From contig JBPCJO010000045.1 of assembly GCA_051005235.1 (NCBI GenBank), positions 1 to 64,000 on the forward strand: DNA of 64,000 bases. The letters are read 5' to 3'. The position numbers and the translations under genes are program-made. Positions 33,756 through 40,978 of this stretch are shown here, one piece after another. Position 1 is the first letter of the stretch. Every line of letters starts with the position of its first letter. The DNA is from JALQXV01 sp051005235 (GTDB taxonomy: Bacteria; Patescibacteriota; Saccharimonadia; Saccharimonadales; 2-12-FULL-41-12). The notes beneath the pieces are model-generated. The model saw only the letters and a program-made list of their open reading frames with translations, searched no databases and was not told the DNA's origin.

Positions 33756-33905
33756 ATGGCTAAACTCTATTTTTGTCCAGCAAAGATGACCACGATTAAC
33801 CTAGTATTGACAAGTGTTAGCGTTTTTGATATGATGCTTCAACAGCGCCTCGCTTGGTCTTCGGATCTCGCGAGGCTATTGTATTGGTGGGGTAAAAAAT
33901 CATGA
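33756..33905 (+). CDS. Possible 49-residue leader peptide before the NYN gene
   Basis: ATG at 33756 with TGGAGG 9 nt upstream, and TGA at 33903-33905 that overlaps the next ATG (ATGA at 33902). It encodes MAKLYFCPAKMTTINLVLTS then a Trp-rich basic end. Good ribosome site and overlap argue for translation; but a promoter (33807-33835) and a hairpin (33847-33876) lie inside it, so it could be a chance frame through regulatory DNA or an attenuator peptide. Confidence 0.35.
   Translation: MAKLYFCPAKMTTINLVLTSVSVFDMMLQQRLAWSSDLARLLYWWGKKS
33807..33835 (+). promoter_or_regulatory. Sigma-70-type promoter for NYN-dnaJ
   Basis: TTGACA (33807-33812), a 17-bp spacer and TATGAT (33830-33835). No CIRCE is present, so dnaJ here can be made independently of HrcA. 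Confidence 0.65.
33847..33876 (+). promoter_or_regulatory. UUCG-capped hairpin in the NYN mRNA leader
   Basis: GCCTCGC and GCGAGGC pair; inside them GGTC-TTCG-GATC forms a second stem closed by a UUCG tetraloop. It begins about 5 nt after the predicted transcription start and ends about 25 nt before the NYN start codon. It could be a stability element or a target for NYN autoregulation; there is no T-run. Confidence 0.5.
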
Positions 33906-34519
33906 AGCGAAACATATATATAGACGGTGAAAACTTAGTACATATTGTTGTTGATTGTTTAATAAGTAAAAAGCTTATAAAAAACCGCCGTGACTTACAA
34001 GATTTTGATTTTGGCTATCTCATCGATTTTGTAACCCGAGTAAAACCGCATAAAGCCACGAAAACACGCTATTATGGCGCTAAACTCCAGGTTTTTAAAG
34101 GTAATTCTCGGCTTGAGAAAAATTCAAAAGATATGGTGCGCTGGAATTCAAACTGGATTAACGTCTTGCAAAAGCAAAAAATCGAATTTATCAAATGCGG
34201 ACACTTAAAGTTACGTGATAGCCATAAATGCAATCATTGCGGAAAAACTAATCAGATTTTCTTAGAAAAAGGCGTAGATGTTGGCCTGGCGGTTGATGTG
34301 GTATCTGACGCTCTAAAGGGGCATGTCAACGAAATAGTCTTATTTAGCGCCGACAGTGACATGTTACCAGCAATTAAGCGCGCCCATGGCGCCGGTGTAC
34401 GAGTAGTATATGCAGCTTACTCAGGAGCTATGAATAGGGCTTTGACAACAATGGCCGATGACGTTTGGACATTTTCTGAGGAACAGATAGTAGAGGCCTT
34501 TAAGAGGAATAATAAATGA
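33902..34519 (+). CDS. NYN-domain ribonuclease-like protein with Cys knuckle
   Basis: 205 residues. The PIN/NYN fold has acidic sites at IYIDGENL (D6), EKGVDVGLAVDVVSDAL and LFSADSDMLPAIKRA. An insert has a zinc-knuckle pair (CNHCGK, with a nearby Cys and His in KCGHLK). The family cuts RNA with metal ions. It starts at the ATGA overlap with a 49-codon frame and its stop overlaps dnaJ by 4 nt, so it is cotranslated with a chaperone. A role in RNA turnover during stress is inference. Confidence 0.85.
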   Translation: MKRNIYIDGENLVHIVVDCLISKKLIKNRRDLQDFDFGYLIDFVTRVKPHKATKTRYYGAKLQVFKGNSRLEKNSKDMVRWNSNWINVLQKQKIEFIKCGHLKLRDSHKCNHCGKTNQIFLEKGVDVGLAVDVVSDALKGHVNEIVLFSADSDMLPAIKRAHGAGVRVVYAAYSGAMNRALTTMADDVWTFSEEQIVEAFKRNNK

Positions 34520-35628
34520 GTAAACGAGACTACTACGAGATACTAGGTTTAGCGAAAGGTGCTTCTGATGATGAAATCAAGAAGGCGTTTCGTCGTGTCG
34601 CGGTAGAACATCATCCGGATCGCGGGGGCGATGAGATAAAGTTTAAAGAAGCTAGCGAGGCCTACGAAGTCCTCAAAGATCCGTCTAAGCGGCAGCGCTA
34701 CGACCAGTTTGGTCATGCCGGAGTCGGCGGTGCGGCGGGCGGCGGTAACCCCTATGCCGGTTTTGGTGGCGCCGGCGGCCAAGAAATGCACTTTGACTTT
34801 GGTGACTTGGGCCTGGGTGACATCTTAGGCAGCTTCTTTGGTGGCGGCCCCGGCGGCAACGCCCGTAGCCGCCGCGGGGCACGTGGTAACGACGTCGAAA
34901 CTGGCTTAGAACTCAGTTTTGAAGAAGCGATTTTTGGCATTGAACACGAACTTAAAATTAATCTCAAAGATTCGTGCAGTCATTGTAAAGGCACGACAGC
35001 TGAGCCGGGCTACGAATTAAAAACCTGTACGACCTGTAAGGGTACTGGCCAGGTGATACAGCCAGTCCGTACCATCTTCGGAAATATCAACCAGTCCGCG
35101 CCGTGCCCGACGTGTAAGACCACTGGTAAAGTTCCCGAAAAAGTCTGTAGCGTCTGCAAAGGCAGCGGTACTGAGAAGAAGAATCAGACGATCAGTCTTA
35201 AAATACCGGCTGGCATTGATGATGGCGCTACCATTCGCTTGCGTGAACACGGTGAGGCGGTTGCCAATGGTCCAAAAGGCGACTTGTACGTCCAGGTTCG
35301 CGTTAAGCCGCATAAACAGTTTACCCGTGAAGGTGATTTAATCTTAAGTGAAGAACATATCAATATGGTTGATGCGGCGCTGGGTACTGAAATTGAAGTT
35401 GCTACCGTCGACGGCCCCGTTACCATGAAAGTTCCGGCAGGCACGCAGAGTGGCACCGACTTTAAGTTGTCGGACCACGGAGTGCCACATATTAAAAGCA
35501 ATACCCGTGGCGCCCACATTGTTACGGTGACGGTAGACACTCCAACCAAGCTTTCTAAACAGCAAACTGAACTCCTACAAGCTTTGAAAGACACTAATTT
35601 AGAGAAGAAAAGCCGGTTTGGTTTTTAA
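34516..35628 (+). CDS. dnaJ: Chaperone DnaJ
   Basis: 370 residues. The J domain (about 1-66) includes HHPDRGG with the HPD motif, followed by a Gly/Phe-rich region (about 73-125). The zinc region has four Cys pairs (CSHCKG, CTTCKG, CPTCKT, CSVCKG). The third pair has T where G is usual. C-terminal substrate domains follow. It overlaps the NYN gene by 4 nt. It activates the DnaK ATPase. Confidence 0.96.
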   Translation: MSKRDYYEILGLAKGASDDEIKKAFRRVAVEHHPDRGGDEIKFKEASEAYEVLKDPSKRQRYDQFGHAGVGGAAGGGNPYAGFGGAGGQEMHFDFGDLGLGDILGSFFGGGPGGNARSRRGARGNDVETGLELSFEEAIFGIEHELKINLKDSCSHCKGTTAEPGYELKTCTTCKGTGQVIQPVRTIFGNINQSAPCPTCKTTGKVPEKVCSVCKGSGTEKKNQTISLKIPAGIDDGATIRLREHGEAVANGPKGDLYVQVRVKPHKQFTREGDLILSEEHINMVDAALGTEIEVATVDGPVTMKVPAGTQSGTDFKLSDHGVPHIKSNTRGAHIVTVTVDTPTKLSKQQTELLQALKDTNLEKKSRFGF

Positions 35629-35669
35629 CAACGATGTAGTGTAGTACTATAATGATAATAAACCCGATT

Positions 35670-35792
35670 ATGCCCAAATCTATGAAAAAAAATGAACAAG
35701 GCTTTATTACGATGATCGTTATACTGCTCGCAATACTATTGCTAGCCATCTTTTTTGCGTATACCCGCGTTAAGACCGCTCAACAGGGTTAA
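35670..35792 (+). CDS. 40-residue pilin-like membrane miniprotein
   Basis: ATG at 35670 to TAA at 35792. After MPKSMKKNEQG, FITMIVILLAILLLAIFFAY is a single membrane helix, then a short basic tail. The charged leader ending in Gly followed by Phe resembles a type IV prepilin cleavage site, but Glu at mature position 5 is missing. TATAAT (35648-35653) lies 16 nt upstream. Type IV pilus genes lie 10 kb away. It could be a minor pilin-like or a small membrane regulator. Confidence 0.55.
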   Translation: MPKSMKKNEQGFITMIVILLAILLLAIFFAYTRVKTAQQG

Positions 35793-35873
35793 AATATTTG
35801 CGAATTTTCGTATTGCAAAAGAATACTCCCGCTGTTACTATCCAAAATGTCCCATAAATAATAGAGAGTACGA

Positions 35874-37268
35874 ATGCCTGGATTTGACGAAGCGAGTGAG
35901 AGAGATATGATTCTTTTTGTAGGATCATATTTGTCTACCCAGCAGGATTCGCTCAAAAAGCTTAGCAGCGTCCTGGGAAAAAATTTGCAGGCCTGCGTAC
36001 TGCTCGATATTACTCAGCCTGCGGCTAAACTTAATAAAGCGGCGGCGGACAATAAAACAACTATTTTAGAGTGTGATTTTTCTTCCCATGTGGCTATCCA
36101 AAAAATTTTGCTGCCCTATAAACGCCGTCTTTTGGCAGTAACTTGCCGGGCAGAAAAAAATATACCCCTCCTGCACAAAATTATTCCGCATGTACCATAC
36201 ATCAACACTCCAACGGAACTTTCGCTCGATTGGACTACCAATAAAATTCGTATGCGACAGATGCTCAGGAGCTTTGACAAAACTATTTCGCCGAAGTTCG
36301 CGGTGGTCCATGATGATTCAGTAGAAACGATGGACCGCGTCGAAAAGCAAGTTGGCTTTCCGTTAATTATTAAGCCAGCCGGGTTGGCAGCAAGTTTGTT
36401 GGTATCGCTTTGTTACCACCGGGAAGAGCTAGAAGCAAATTTGCACAATACGGTTAAAAAAATTAATAAAATTTATAAGAAAAAAAGCGGCCGCGGAGAG
36501 CCGCAAATACTGGTCGAAGAATTTATGGAGGGAGCGATGTATTCGATCGATTCATACGTAAATCAGCGCGGCATAGTCTATCATACGCCGCTAGTGCATG
36601 TCCGTACCGGCCGTTCGGTGGGCTTTGATGATTTCTTTGGCTACGCTCGCCTAACACCGGTAAAGCTTAAACCGCATAAAGTCGAAGCCGCCGGTAAGGT
36701 AGCCGAAAAGGCTATTAAGGCTTTAAACCTGCGCAGCACTACGTGTCATATCGAACTCATGAAAACAGAAGATGGTTGGAAAGTTATTGAACTCGGGCCG
36801 CGGATTGGTGGCTTTCGCGATGAGATGTACAAGCTCTCGTATGGAATTGACCATGCAACTAACGATATTTTGATCCGGATTCCAAAGAAACCGATTTTAT
36901 CTAAAAAAGTACGTGGCTATACCGCGGTACTGCAATTTTATCCGCCCAAAAAAGGCCGGCTCGCCAAACTTGAGGGCATCAATAAGACCCGGCAGCTTGA
37001 GTCATTTTCGCGCATTAACATTAAGAAGAAGGTAAGCGACTTGTGCGATTTTGCCCGCAATGGCGATGACCCTATTTTTGATATCGTTTTGTTCAATAAA
37101 CAGCGCTCAAGGTTGCTGGCCGACATAAGGCGACTCGAACAAACCGTAAAAATTCAGATTCGCCAGCCAAAGCGAAGTGTGGGAATAATTCAAACCCCTG
37201 TTAAAATAACTGGGTATGGTAAACAAACTAACCAAGCCAAACGTCAAAAAGACAAAGTCGGGGCGTAG
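35874..37268 (+). CDS. ATP-grasp ligase-like protein
   Basis: 464 residues. An N-terminal Rossmann-like domain (about 10-110) is followed by an ATP-grasp core: KFAVVHDDSVETMD, FPLIIKPAGLAAS (Lys for ATP), ILVEEFMEGAMYSIDSYV and a metal/ATP site at CHIELMKTEDGWKVIELGPR. These enzymes make amide or thioester-like bonds using acyl phosphates. The C-terminal ~90 residues are basic (KKGRLAKLEGINKT). The substrate is unknown. The DUF192 gene starts 53 nt before its end in another frame. Confidence 0.85.
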   Translation: MPGFDEASERDMILFVGSYLSTQQDSLKKLSSVLGKNLQACVLLDITQPAAKLNKAAADNKTTILECDFSSHVAIQKILLPYKRRLLAVTCRAEKNIPLLHKIIPHVPYINTPTELSLDWTTNKIRMRQMLRSFDKTISPKFAVVHDDSVETMDRVEKQVGFPLIIKPAGLAASLLVSLCYHREELEANLHNTVKKINKIYKKKSGRGEPQILVEEFMEGAMYSIDSYVNQRGIVYHTPLVHVRTGRSVGFDDFFGYARLTPVKLKPHKVEAAGKVAEKAIKALNLRSTTCHIELMKTEDGWKVIELGPRIGGFRDEMYKLSYGIDHATNDILIRIPKKPILSKKVRGYTAVLQFYPPKKGRLAKLEGINKTRQLESFSRINIKKKVSDLCDFARNGDDPIFDIVLFNKQRSRLLADIRRLEQTVKIQIRQPKRSVGIIQTPVKITGYGKQTNQAKRQKDKVGA

Positions 37269-37737
37269 CCTCGTTACTATCGCGATAATCGCGGTTAGCT
37301 TTGCTTTTATCATTTCGTTATTCTCGATAATACAGGTACGGGATCAGCCCCAGACTTCTGTAACCAGCGGATTAAAAGATGACGGGCAGTGCGATGGCCT
37401 GCAGATTTCGGACCAATGCTACACGTTAGAGCGGGCCGAAACAAACGCGGCTCGAACCCAGGGCTTATCTGATAGGGACAGCCTGGCGGACAAGGCCGCT
37501 ATGCTGTTTGTATTTGAACAACCAGTTAAACAATGCATTTGGATGAAAGCTATGCGTTTTGACCTGGACATAATCTGGCTCAACGAAGCCAAGACGATTA
37601 CCCGTATCGAAAAGGAGGTTAGCCCAGACACCTATCCGACCTTGTTTTGCTCGGATGATACCAAGTACGTCATCGAATTAAATAGCGGCGAGGCGGCTAC
37701 GCTTGGCCTGAACAACGGTACCGAGCTGGCATTTTAG
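37216..37737 (+). CDS. Membrane-anchored DUF192 protein
   Basis: 173 residues. A basic start and one helix (about 21-40) place the domain outside. The DUF192 core has YTLERAETNAARTQGLSDRD, MLFVFEQPVKQCIWMKAM, FDLDIIWLNEAKTITRIEK and VIELNSGEAATLGL. DUF192 is a small beta barrel of unknown function, often exported. The 53-nt overlap with the ATP-grasp gene is unusually long and suggests coupling. Confidence 0.88.
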   Translation: MVNKLTKPNVKKTKSGRSLVTIAIIAVSFAFIISLFSIIQVRDQPQTSVTSGLKDDGQCDGLQISDQCYTLERAETNAARTQGLSDRDSLADKAAMLFVFEQPVKQCIWMKAMRFDLDIIWLNEAKTITRIEKEVSPDTYPTLFCSDDTKYVIELNSGEAATLGLNNGTELAF

Positions 37738-37774
37738 AAAAGTGCAAAAGTCCTAATTATGATACAGTATGCAC

Positions 37775-38245
37775 ATGAATGAACTGCTTATCCTTGGCGG
37801 CATAACGCTGGCTATATGGCTGTGTTTATTATTTTTACGGGTACCTTCGAGTATCGCATTTTTAAGCCTGCTGATTGGCCAGTTGATTGTTACCGAGGTC
37901 AGCACTGATGTATATAATGCCGTTGCTTCTACCTTACATATTGCCGACTTGCGCTACGTTCAGGCCACGTTGCTGATTTTGCCATTGTTACTCACAGTAT
38001 TATTTTTGCGCGGCCGGGTTGCCAAGTCCAAACTGATTATCGAAGCCATACCAACGCTTTTTGTAGCCGCCTTAACCGTTTTATTACTTGGCCCGGCAAT
38101 ATCCGCGTTGGGCACTTTACTCGATATAGCGACAAGCGACCGTCTGGACGCTTATAAAAGCATCATCGTGATTGCGGCGTCAGTATCGGGATTACTGAGC
38201 GCCTGGTTCAGCTATCCGCGGCCAGCCGGTAAAGAGCACAAATAG
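37775..38245 (+). CDS. Integral membrane protein, unknown
   Basis: 156 residues from the ATG at 37775 (an ATG two codons earlier is inside the promoter region). Four hydrophobic segments (about 4-25, 28-45, 65-83, 92-113), then a fifth near 130-148. Few charged residues are seen. TATGAT (37758-37763) lies 11 nt upstream. No family recognised. Confidence 0.55.
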   Translation: MNELLILGGITLAIWLCLLFLRVPSSIAFLSLLIGQLIVTEVSTDVYNAVASTLHIADLRYVQATLLILPLLLTVLFLRGRVAKSKLIIEAIPTLFVAALTVLLLGPAISALGTLLDIATSDRLDAYKSIIVIAASVSGLLSAWFSYPRPAGKEHK

Positions 38246-38248
38246 TAG

Positions 38249-38674
38249 TTACAGAGCCGGGTCTTGTGGAGGCGGCGGGTTTGGGTCCCTGTGATCCTCG
38301 GCCACATCTTGCTCAGGAGCTGGCTGCTCCCAGCTTGAAGTGACGGCCGGCGGCGCAATGACGGGGTCTTGTGGCGCGGCCGCGATTGTTGGCTGAACCG
38401 GAGTCTCTGCAACGGGAGCTGGTGGGTCAGCTTGCCAAGCGTTTGGCTCAGAAGGAGCCGCAGTTACCGGTTGGACGGGTTCGACTGGTTGCACAGGCGC
38501 TACAAATGGTTGGGGCGCTGCTGTCTGCCCACTATTCGGAAAGTCGGTGTGAGTAGGAGTGGCTGGCGGTAAATCAACTGGCTGAACAGGAGGAGCCGCA
38601 TTATCCTGCGGTTGCGGGTGAGCCTGCGAGGAGCCGCTGTCTTTATTCCGTTTGAAAAGTTTGTCGAATAGCAT
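38249..38674 (-). CDS. Pro/Ala/Gln-rich low-complexity protein
   Basis: 141 residues from the ATG at 38674, which has GAGGAA upstream; an ATG at 38689 overlaps that site. A short basic start MLFDKLFKRNK is followed by about 120 disordered residues with repeated PVQPV, APSEP and PPAP motifs. There is no signal peptide. It looks like a tail or spacer protein. It could bind folded partners by its Pro repeats. Confidence 0.5.
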   Translation of the reverse strand: MLFDKLFKRNKDSGSSQAHPQPQDNAAPPVQPVDLPPATPTHTDFPNSGQTAAPQPFVAPVQPVEPVQPVTAAPSEPNAWQADPPAPVAETPVQPTIAAAPQDPVIAPPAVTSSWEQPAPEQDVAEDHRDPNPPPPQDPAL

Positions 38675-38752
38675 AGTAAAGTTCCTCATTAGTTTTTAGG
38701 GTAATCTTAAGATTAAGCGTAACGTTTTTAGCCAATCAGTGCAACATAAGCA

Positions 38753-38782
38753 TTGACTTTTAAAGAGAAATAAGCATAATAT
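38753..38782 (+). promoter_or_regulatory. Probable tRNA-Lys promoter
   Basis: TTGACT (38753-38758) and TAATAT (38777-38782) separated by 18 bp, 36 nt before the tRNA. Confidence 0.45.
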
Positions 38783-38818
38783 AAGAAGTTATTTACCGGA
38801 TTATCCTAAGAACAATGC

Positions 38819-38895
38819 GGGCCCGTAGCTCAGCCGGTTAGAGCACCTGCCTTTTAAGCAGGGTGTCCTGGGTTCGAGTCCCAGCGGGCCCTCCA
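38819..38895 (+). tRNA. tRNA-Lys (TTT)
   Basis: 77 nt with encoded CCA. The acceptor GGGCCCG pairs with CGGGCCC and the discriminator is T. The anticodon loop is CTTTTAA. The T-arm is CTGGG-TTCGAGT-CCCAG. A terminator stem begins directly at its 3' end, and its last 18 nt are repeated at 39062-39079. Confidence 0.97.
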
Positions 38896-38940
38896 AATAA
38901 AAACCGCCAACATTTCGCTACCAGTTGGCGGTTTTTATTT
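38895..38940 (+). terminator. Terminator of tRNA-Lys
   Basis: A 17-bp perfect stem (38895-38911 with 38924-38940) with CCGCCAAC/GTTGGCGG at its core and A- and T-rich ends. It can act in both directions. Confidence 0.85.
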
Positions 38941-39079
38941 GGAGCATCACTTGAGTCGAGAACCCAGATCTTTTGCGAAGCAAAGGAGGGTTCGGCGAAG
39001 AGAAGCCACGCACAAAAGCTTGCTTTGAGCATGGCTGAACGAAAGAAGGACGAAGTCCGCTGTCCCAGCGGGCCCTCCA
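38896..39079 (+). other. tRNA-associated structured element, copy B (behind tRNA-Lys)
   Basis: A 184-bp unit ending with an exact copy of the last 18 nt of tRNA-Lys. In order: terminator stem, AACCC/GGGTT stem (38961-38965 with 38988-38992) around the hairpin CTTTTGC-GAA-GCAAAGG (38970-38986), a T-arm-like GGGTTCG, the 21-nt block shared with copy A (39013-39033), hairpin GGAC-GAA-GTCC (39048-39058) and the acceptor copy. Hairpin bases differ from copy A but pairing is kept. A DinJ/YafQ-type pair starts 82 bp later. Antisense ORFs across it are not supported. Confidence 0.65.
39062..39079 (+). repeat. Duplicate of the tRNA-Lys 3' end
   Basis: GTCCCAGCGGGCCCTCCA is identical to 38878-38895 and again spans T-loop to CCA, the same part duplicated at tRNA-fMet. 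Confidence 0.85.
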
Positions 39080-39124
39080 CAGATTAGACTATGTCATAAA
39101 ATCGCAAGCCGTCGTGTGGATGAC

Positions 39125-39158
39125 TTGACACGTATAATAAACAAAGTATACACTTTGT
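39125..39158 (+). promoter_or_regulatory. Promoter and operator of the toxin-antitoxin pair
   Basis: TTGACA (39125-39130), 16 bp, then TATACA (39147-39152). The -10 is enclosed by ACAAAG-N6-CTTTGT (39141-39158), a likely RHH antitoxin operator. The ATG is 9 nt after the -10, so the transcript is leaderless. Confidence 0.7.
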
Positions 39159-39161
39159 TAT

Positions 39162-39437
39162 ATGAAAACAGCTATACTAAATGTAAAAATTGATGAACAA
39201 GTAAAAAAGCAGGCGCAAGCCGTAGCTAGTTCTTTTGGTATTCCACTCAGCACACTCGTAAACGCATACCTTATGGAGCTGGCTGAAACGGGTCAGATAC
39301 ATTTTAGTGCAGTAGAGGTTATGACACCTCAAATGGAAAAAATAATTGGGAAAGCTGAGAAAGAGATAAAAGCAGGCGATACTGTTGGGCCATTTAATAC
39401 TGCCGAGGAGGCGGTTAATTATCTGAAGAAACTTTAG
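39162..39437 (+). CDS. RelB/DinJ-type antitoxin
   Basis: 91 residues. The N-terminal half is a ribbon-helix-helix: AILNVKIDEQVKKQAQAVAS then GIPLSTLVNAYLMEL, as in DinJ. The C-terminal half, which should wrap the toxin, is acidic and ends NTAEEAVNYLKKL. The operator overlaps its promoter, so it represses itself in the family's usual way. One base separates it from the toxin gene. Confidence 0.9.
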   Translation: MKTAILNVKIDEQVKKQAQAVASSFGIPLSTLVNAYLMELAETGQIHFSAVEVMTPQMEKIIGKAEKEIKAGDTVGPFNTAEEAVNYLKKL

Positions 39438-39438
39438 T

Positions 39439-39708
39439 ATGCTGTATCATCAAATTGACTTTACTAAAAGTTTTACCAGGCAGTTTAGACCCTTGCGAGA
39501 GAATCAGAAAAAACGCTTTTACGAGCGCTTGGAATTATTTAAGAAAAACCCCCATGATAGAGTCTTGCGTGACCATGCCCTAAAAGGCAAGTACAAAGGC
39601 TATCGTAGTGTTGATATTGAGGGCGATTTGCGTGCCTTGTATTATGTGAAAGGAGATAGGGTTGTAATTTTTGCATTTATTGGCTCACACGCCCAATTGT
39701 ACAAATAA
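39439..39708 (+). CDS. RelE/YafQ-type mRNA interferase toxin
   Basis: 89 residues. DFTKSFTRQFRPLRENQKKR leads to LRDHALKGKYKGYRSVDIEG, DLRALYYVKGDRVVIFAFIG and SHAQLYK, the RelE-superfamily pattern with a YafQ-like DH-L-G and terminal His. The toxin cuts mRNA on the ribosome. It follows the tRNA-Lys element, mirroring HicBA behind the tRNA-fMet element. Confidence 0.9.
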   Translation: MLYHQIDFTKSFTRQFRPLRENQKKRFYERLELFKKNPHDRVLRDHALKGKYKGYRSVDIEGDLRALYYVKGDRVVIFAFIGSHAQLYK

Positions 39709-39744
39709 AAAACTCCTATCGTTCATCTTTGTTATAGTAAACGT

Positions 39745-40275
39745 ATGAATTCCACCGAGTTATTATTAAAAAAGTATCCCAACGTAAAAGTAGTCGAAGT
39801 TAGCCAAGAGCTTGATCAAGATACCTTTAACGCCCAAAAGATTAAGCATGAACAGCGACAGGCTGAAGGCGGTGCTATTGGCACAGTCTGGCTCGAAGAT
39901 GGCACAATTGTACTCACCAAGCGTTCAGGCCTACACGCAGGCTGGGCTTTAATCGGTGGAACTGTCGAGAACGGCGAAGCATTTGATGACGCCTTTTTAC
40001 GTGAAGTCAAAGAAGAAATAGGCATAAAAGCAACAATCGGACGCATAGTTATGCTAGAGCGTAAGATCTTTACTTCTCCAAATGCAGAGCAATTGCCAAT
40101 GAATGTGGCGGTAATCGAGGCTCATGCAGAAAAAGGCGAACAAATTACAAAAACAAAAGATGCTGAAATTGAAGGTCTTGAAGCCAAGGCTTTTGCAATT
40201 AATAGTTTGCCTTCTGAAATGATACTTAACGACTTGAATAAACTTGAATTGGTTGTTGCAGCCCGGCGAGTATAG
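39745..40275 (+). CDS. NUDIX hydrolase
   Basis: 176 residues. The full Nudix box GGTVENGEAFDDAFLREVKEE (about 71-91) is intact. EGGAIGTVWLEDGTIVLTKRS and WALIGGTVENG are typical of ADP-ribose/NTP hydrolases. TATAGT (39733-39738) is 6 nt before the ATG. The substrate is unknown. Confidence 0.88.
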   Translation: MNSTELLLKKYPNVKVVEVSQELDQDTFNAQKIKHEQRQAEGGAIGTVWLEDGTIVLTKRSGLHAGWALIGGTVENGEAFDDAFLREVKEEIGIKATIGRIVMLERKIFTSPNAEQLPMNVAVIEAHAEKGEQITKTKDAEIEGLEAKAFAINSLPSEMILNDLNKLELVVAARRV

Positions 40276-40305
40276 TTACAATACATTTCACGATGCCCCA
40301 GCGGT

Positions 40306-40393
40306 TTGACATGGTCAGGATATTCTTGCTAATATTTACGTAAGACCTTCGGCCCGTAGTTTCTAGGCTACCCCAGCGCGGAAGGCCTTTTCA
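40306..40393 (+). ncRNA. Candidate small RNA or structured terminator after the NUDIX gene
   Basis: TTGACA (40306-40311), 18 bp and TAATAT (40330-40335) would start transcription near 40342. Only about 50 nt later comes a CCTTC/GAAGG stem holding an inner GTAG/CTAC hairpin, then CCTTTTC. It may be a tiny RNA or simply the terminator of the NUDIX gene with a chance promoter. Confidence 0.3.
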
Positions 40394-40394
40394 T

Positions 40395-40817
40395 TTACTT
40401 TGACTTATCATTAGGGAAGACGGACATAAAATCTTTTCGACCGGTTCGCTTATTTTCCTTAATTTGTACATAAAAGTGAAAACCGTCTTTAGTCTCGCCA
40501 AAAAACCGGTGTAGACCAATGTTCATATTGCCGTAATTATAGATTGTATCGGGACTACACGTTGTGTTTCGAATGAGGTCAATCGCGCAAGGAAAGAGTT
40601 TTGTGCGGCGTAGTTGATCGCCCAGACGTTTTTGTTTTAGATGTTCCCAAAACTGATTGATAAAAATCTTATCCTTTTTAAAATACTGTGATTTTACATA
40701 CGCTTTGCGTCGCGGTGTGCGTTTTTGTATTTTATGATATTCGTAACGAGCGGCACGAAAAATACTTGCATGCGACGTACCGGGTAGTCGGCTGCACTTT
40801 GATTTGTAAATCTTCAT
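40395..40817 (-). CDS. Small basic protein, possible PBECR-like toxin
   Basis: 140 residues, very basic. KDKIFINQFWEHLKQKR, YPCAID-type segment FPCAIDLIRNT and C-terminal HRFFGETKDGFHFYVQIKEN, then RKDFMSVFP. This order, with a late YVQIKEN-x-FMSVFP ending, resembles small PBECR-type (phage Barnase-EndoU-ColicinE5/RelE-like) nuclease toxins found on mobile elements in related genomes. The match is by eye. No antitoxin gene is adjacent. Confidence 0.5.
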   Translation of the reverse strand: MKIYKSKCSRLPGTSHASIFRAARYEYHKIQKRTPRRKAYVKSQYFKKDKIFINQFWEHLKQKRLGDQLRRTKLFPCAIDLIRNTTCSPDTIYNYGNMNIGLHRFFGETKDGFHFYVQIKENKRTGRKDFMSVFPNDKSK

Positions 40818-40978
40818 GCTAGAAGAATACAGCCAACTTATTAAGTGAAGATTAAAGTTAACTGCTACACCGAGATTATGGTTAGAAAGTTAAATACCCC
40901 AAAAAGTGAAGCAATTTTCTCAATAACTAAGCTGTTAATATGGTATAATTAGACAAGCAAAAGGAGTACTAAAACCCA

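Noticed and set aside
38838..39080. 80-codon minus-strand frame across tRNA-Lys and its element
   Set aside because: It reads the tRNA and its duplicated end in antisense (GGPAGTRTQ is a common tRNA artefact). Similarity to a frame at 10149 follows from DNA/RNA conservation.
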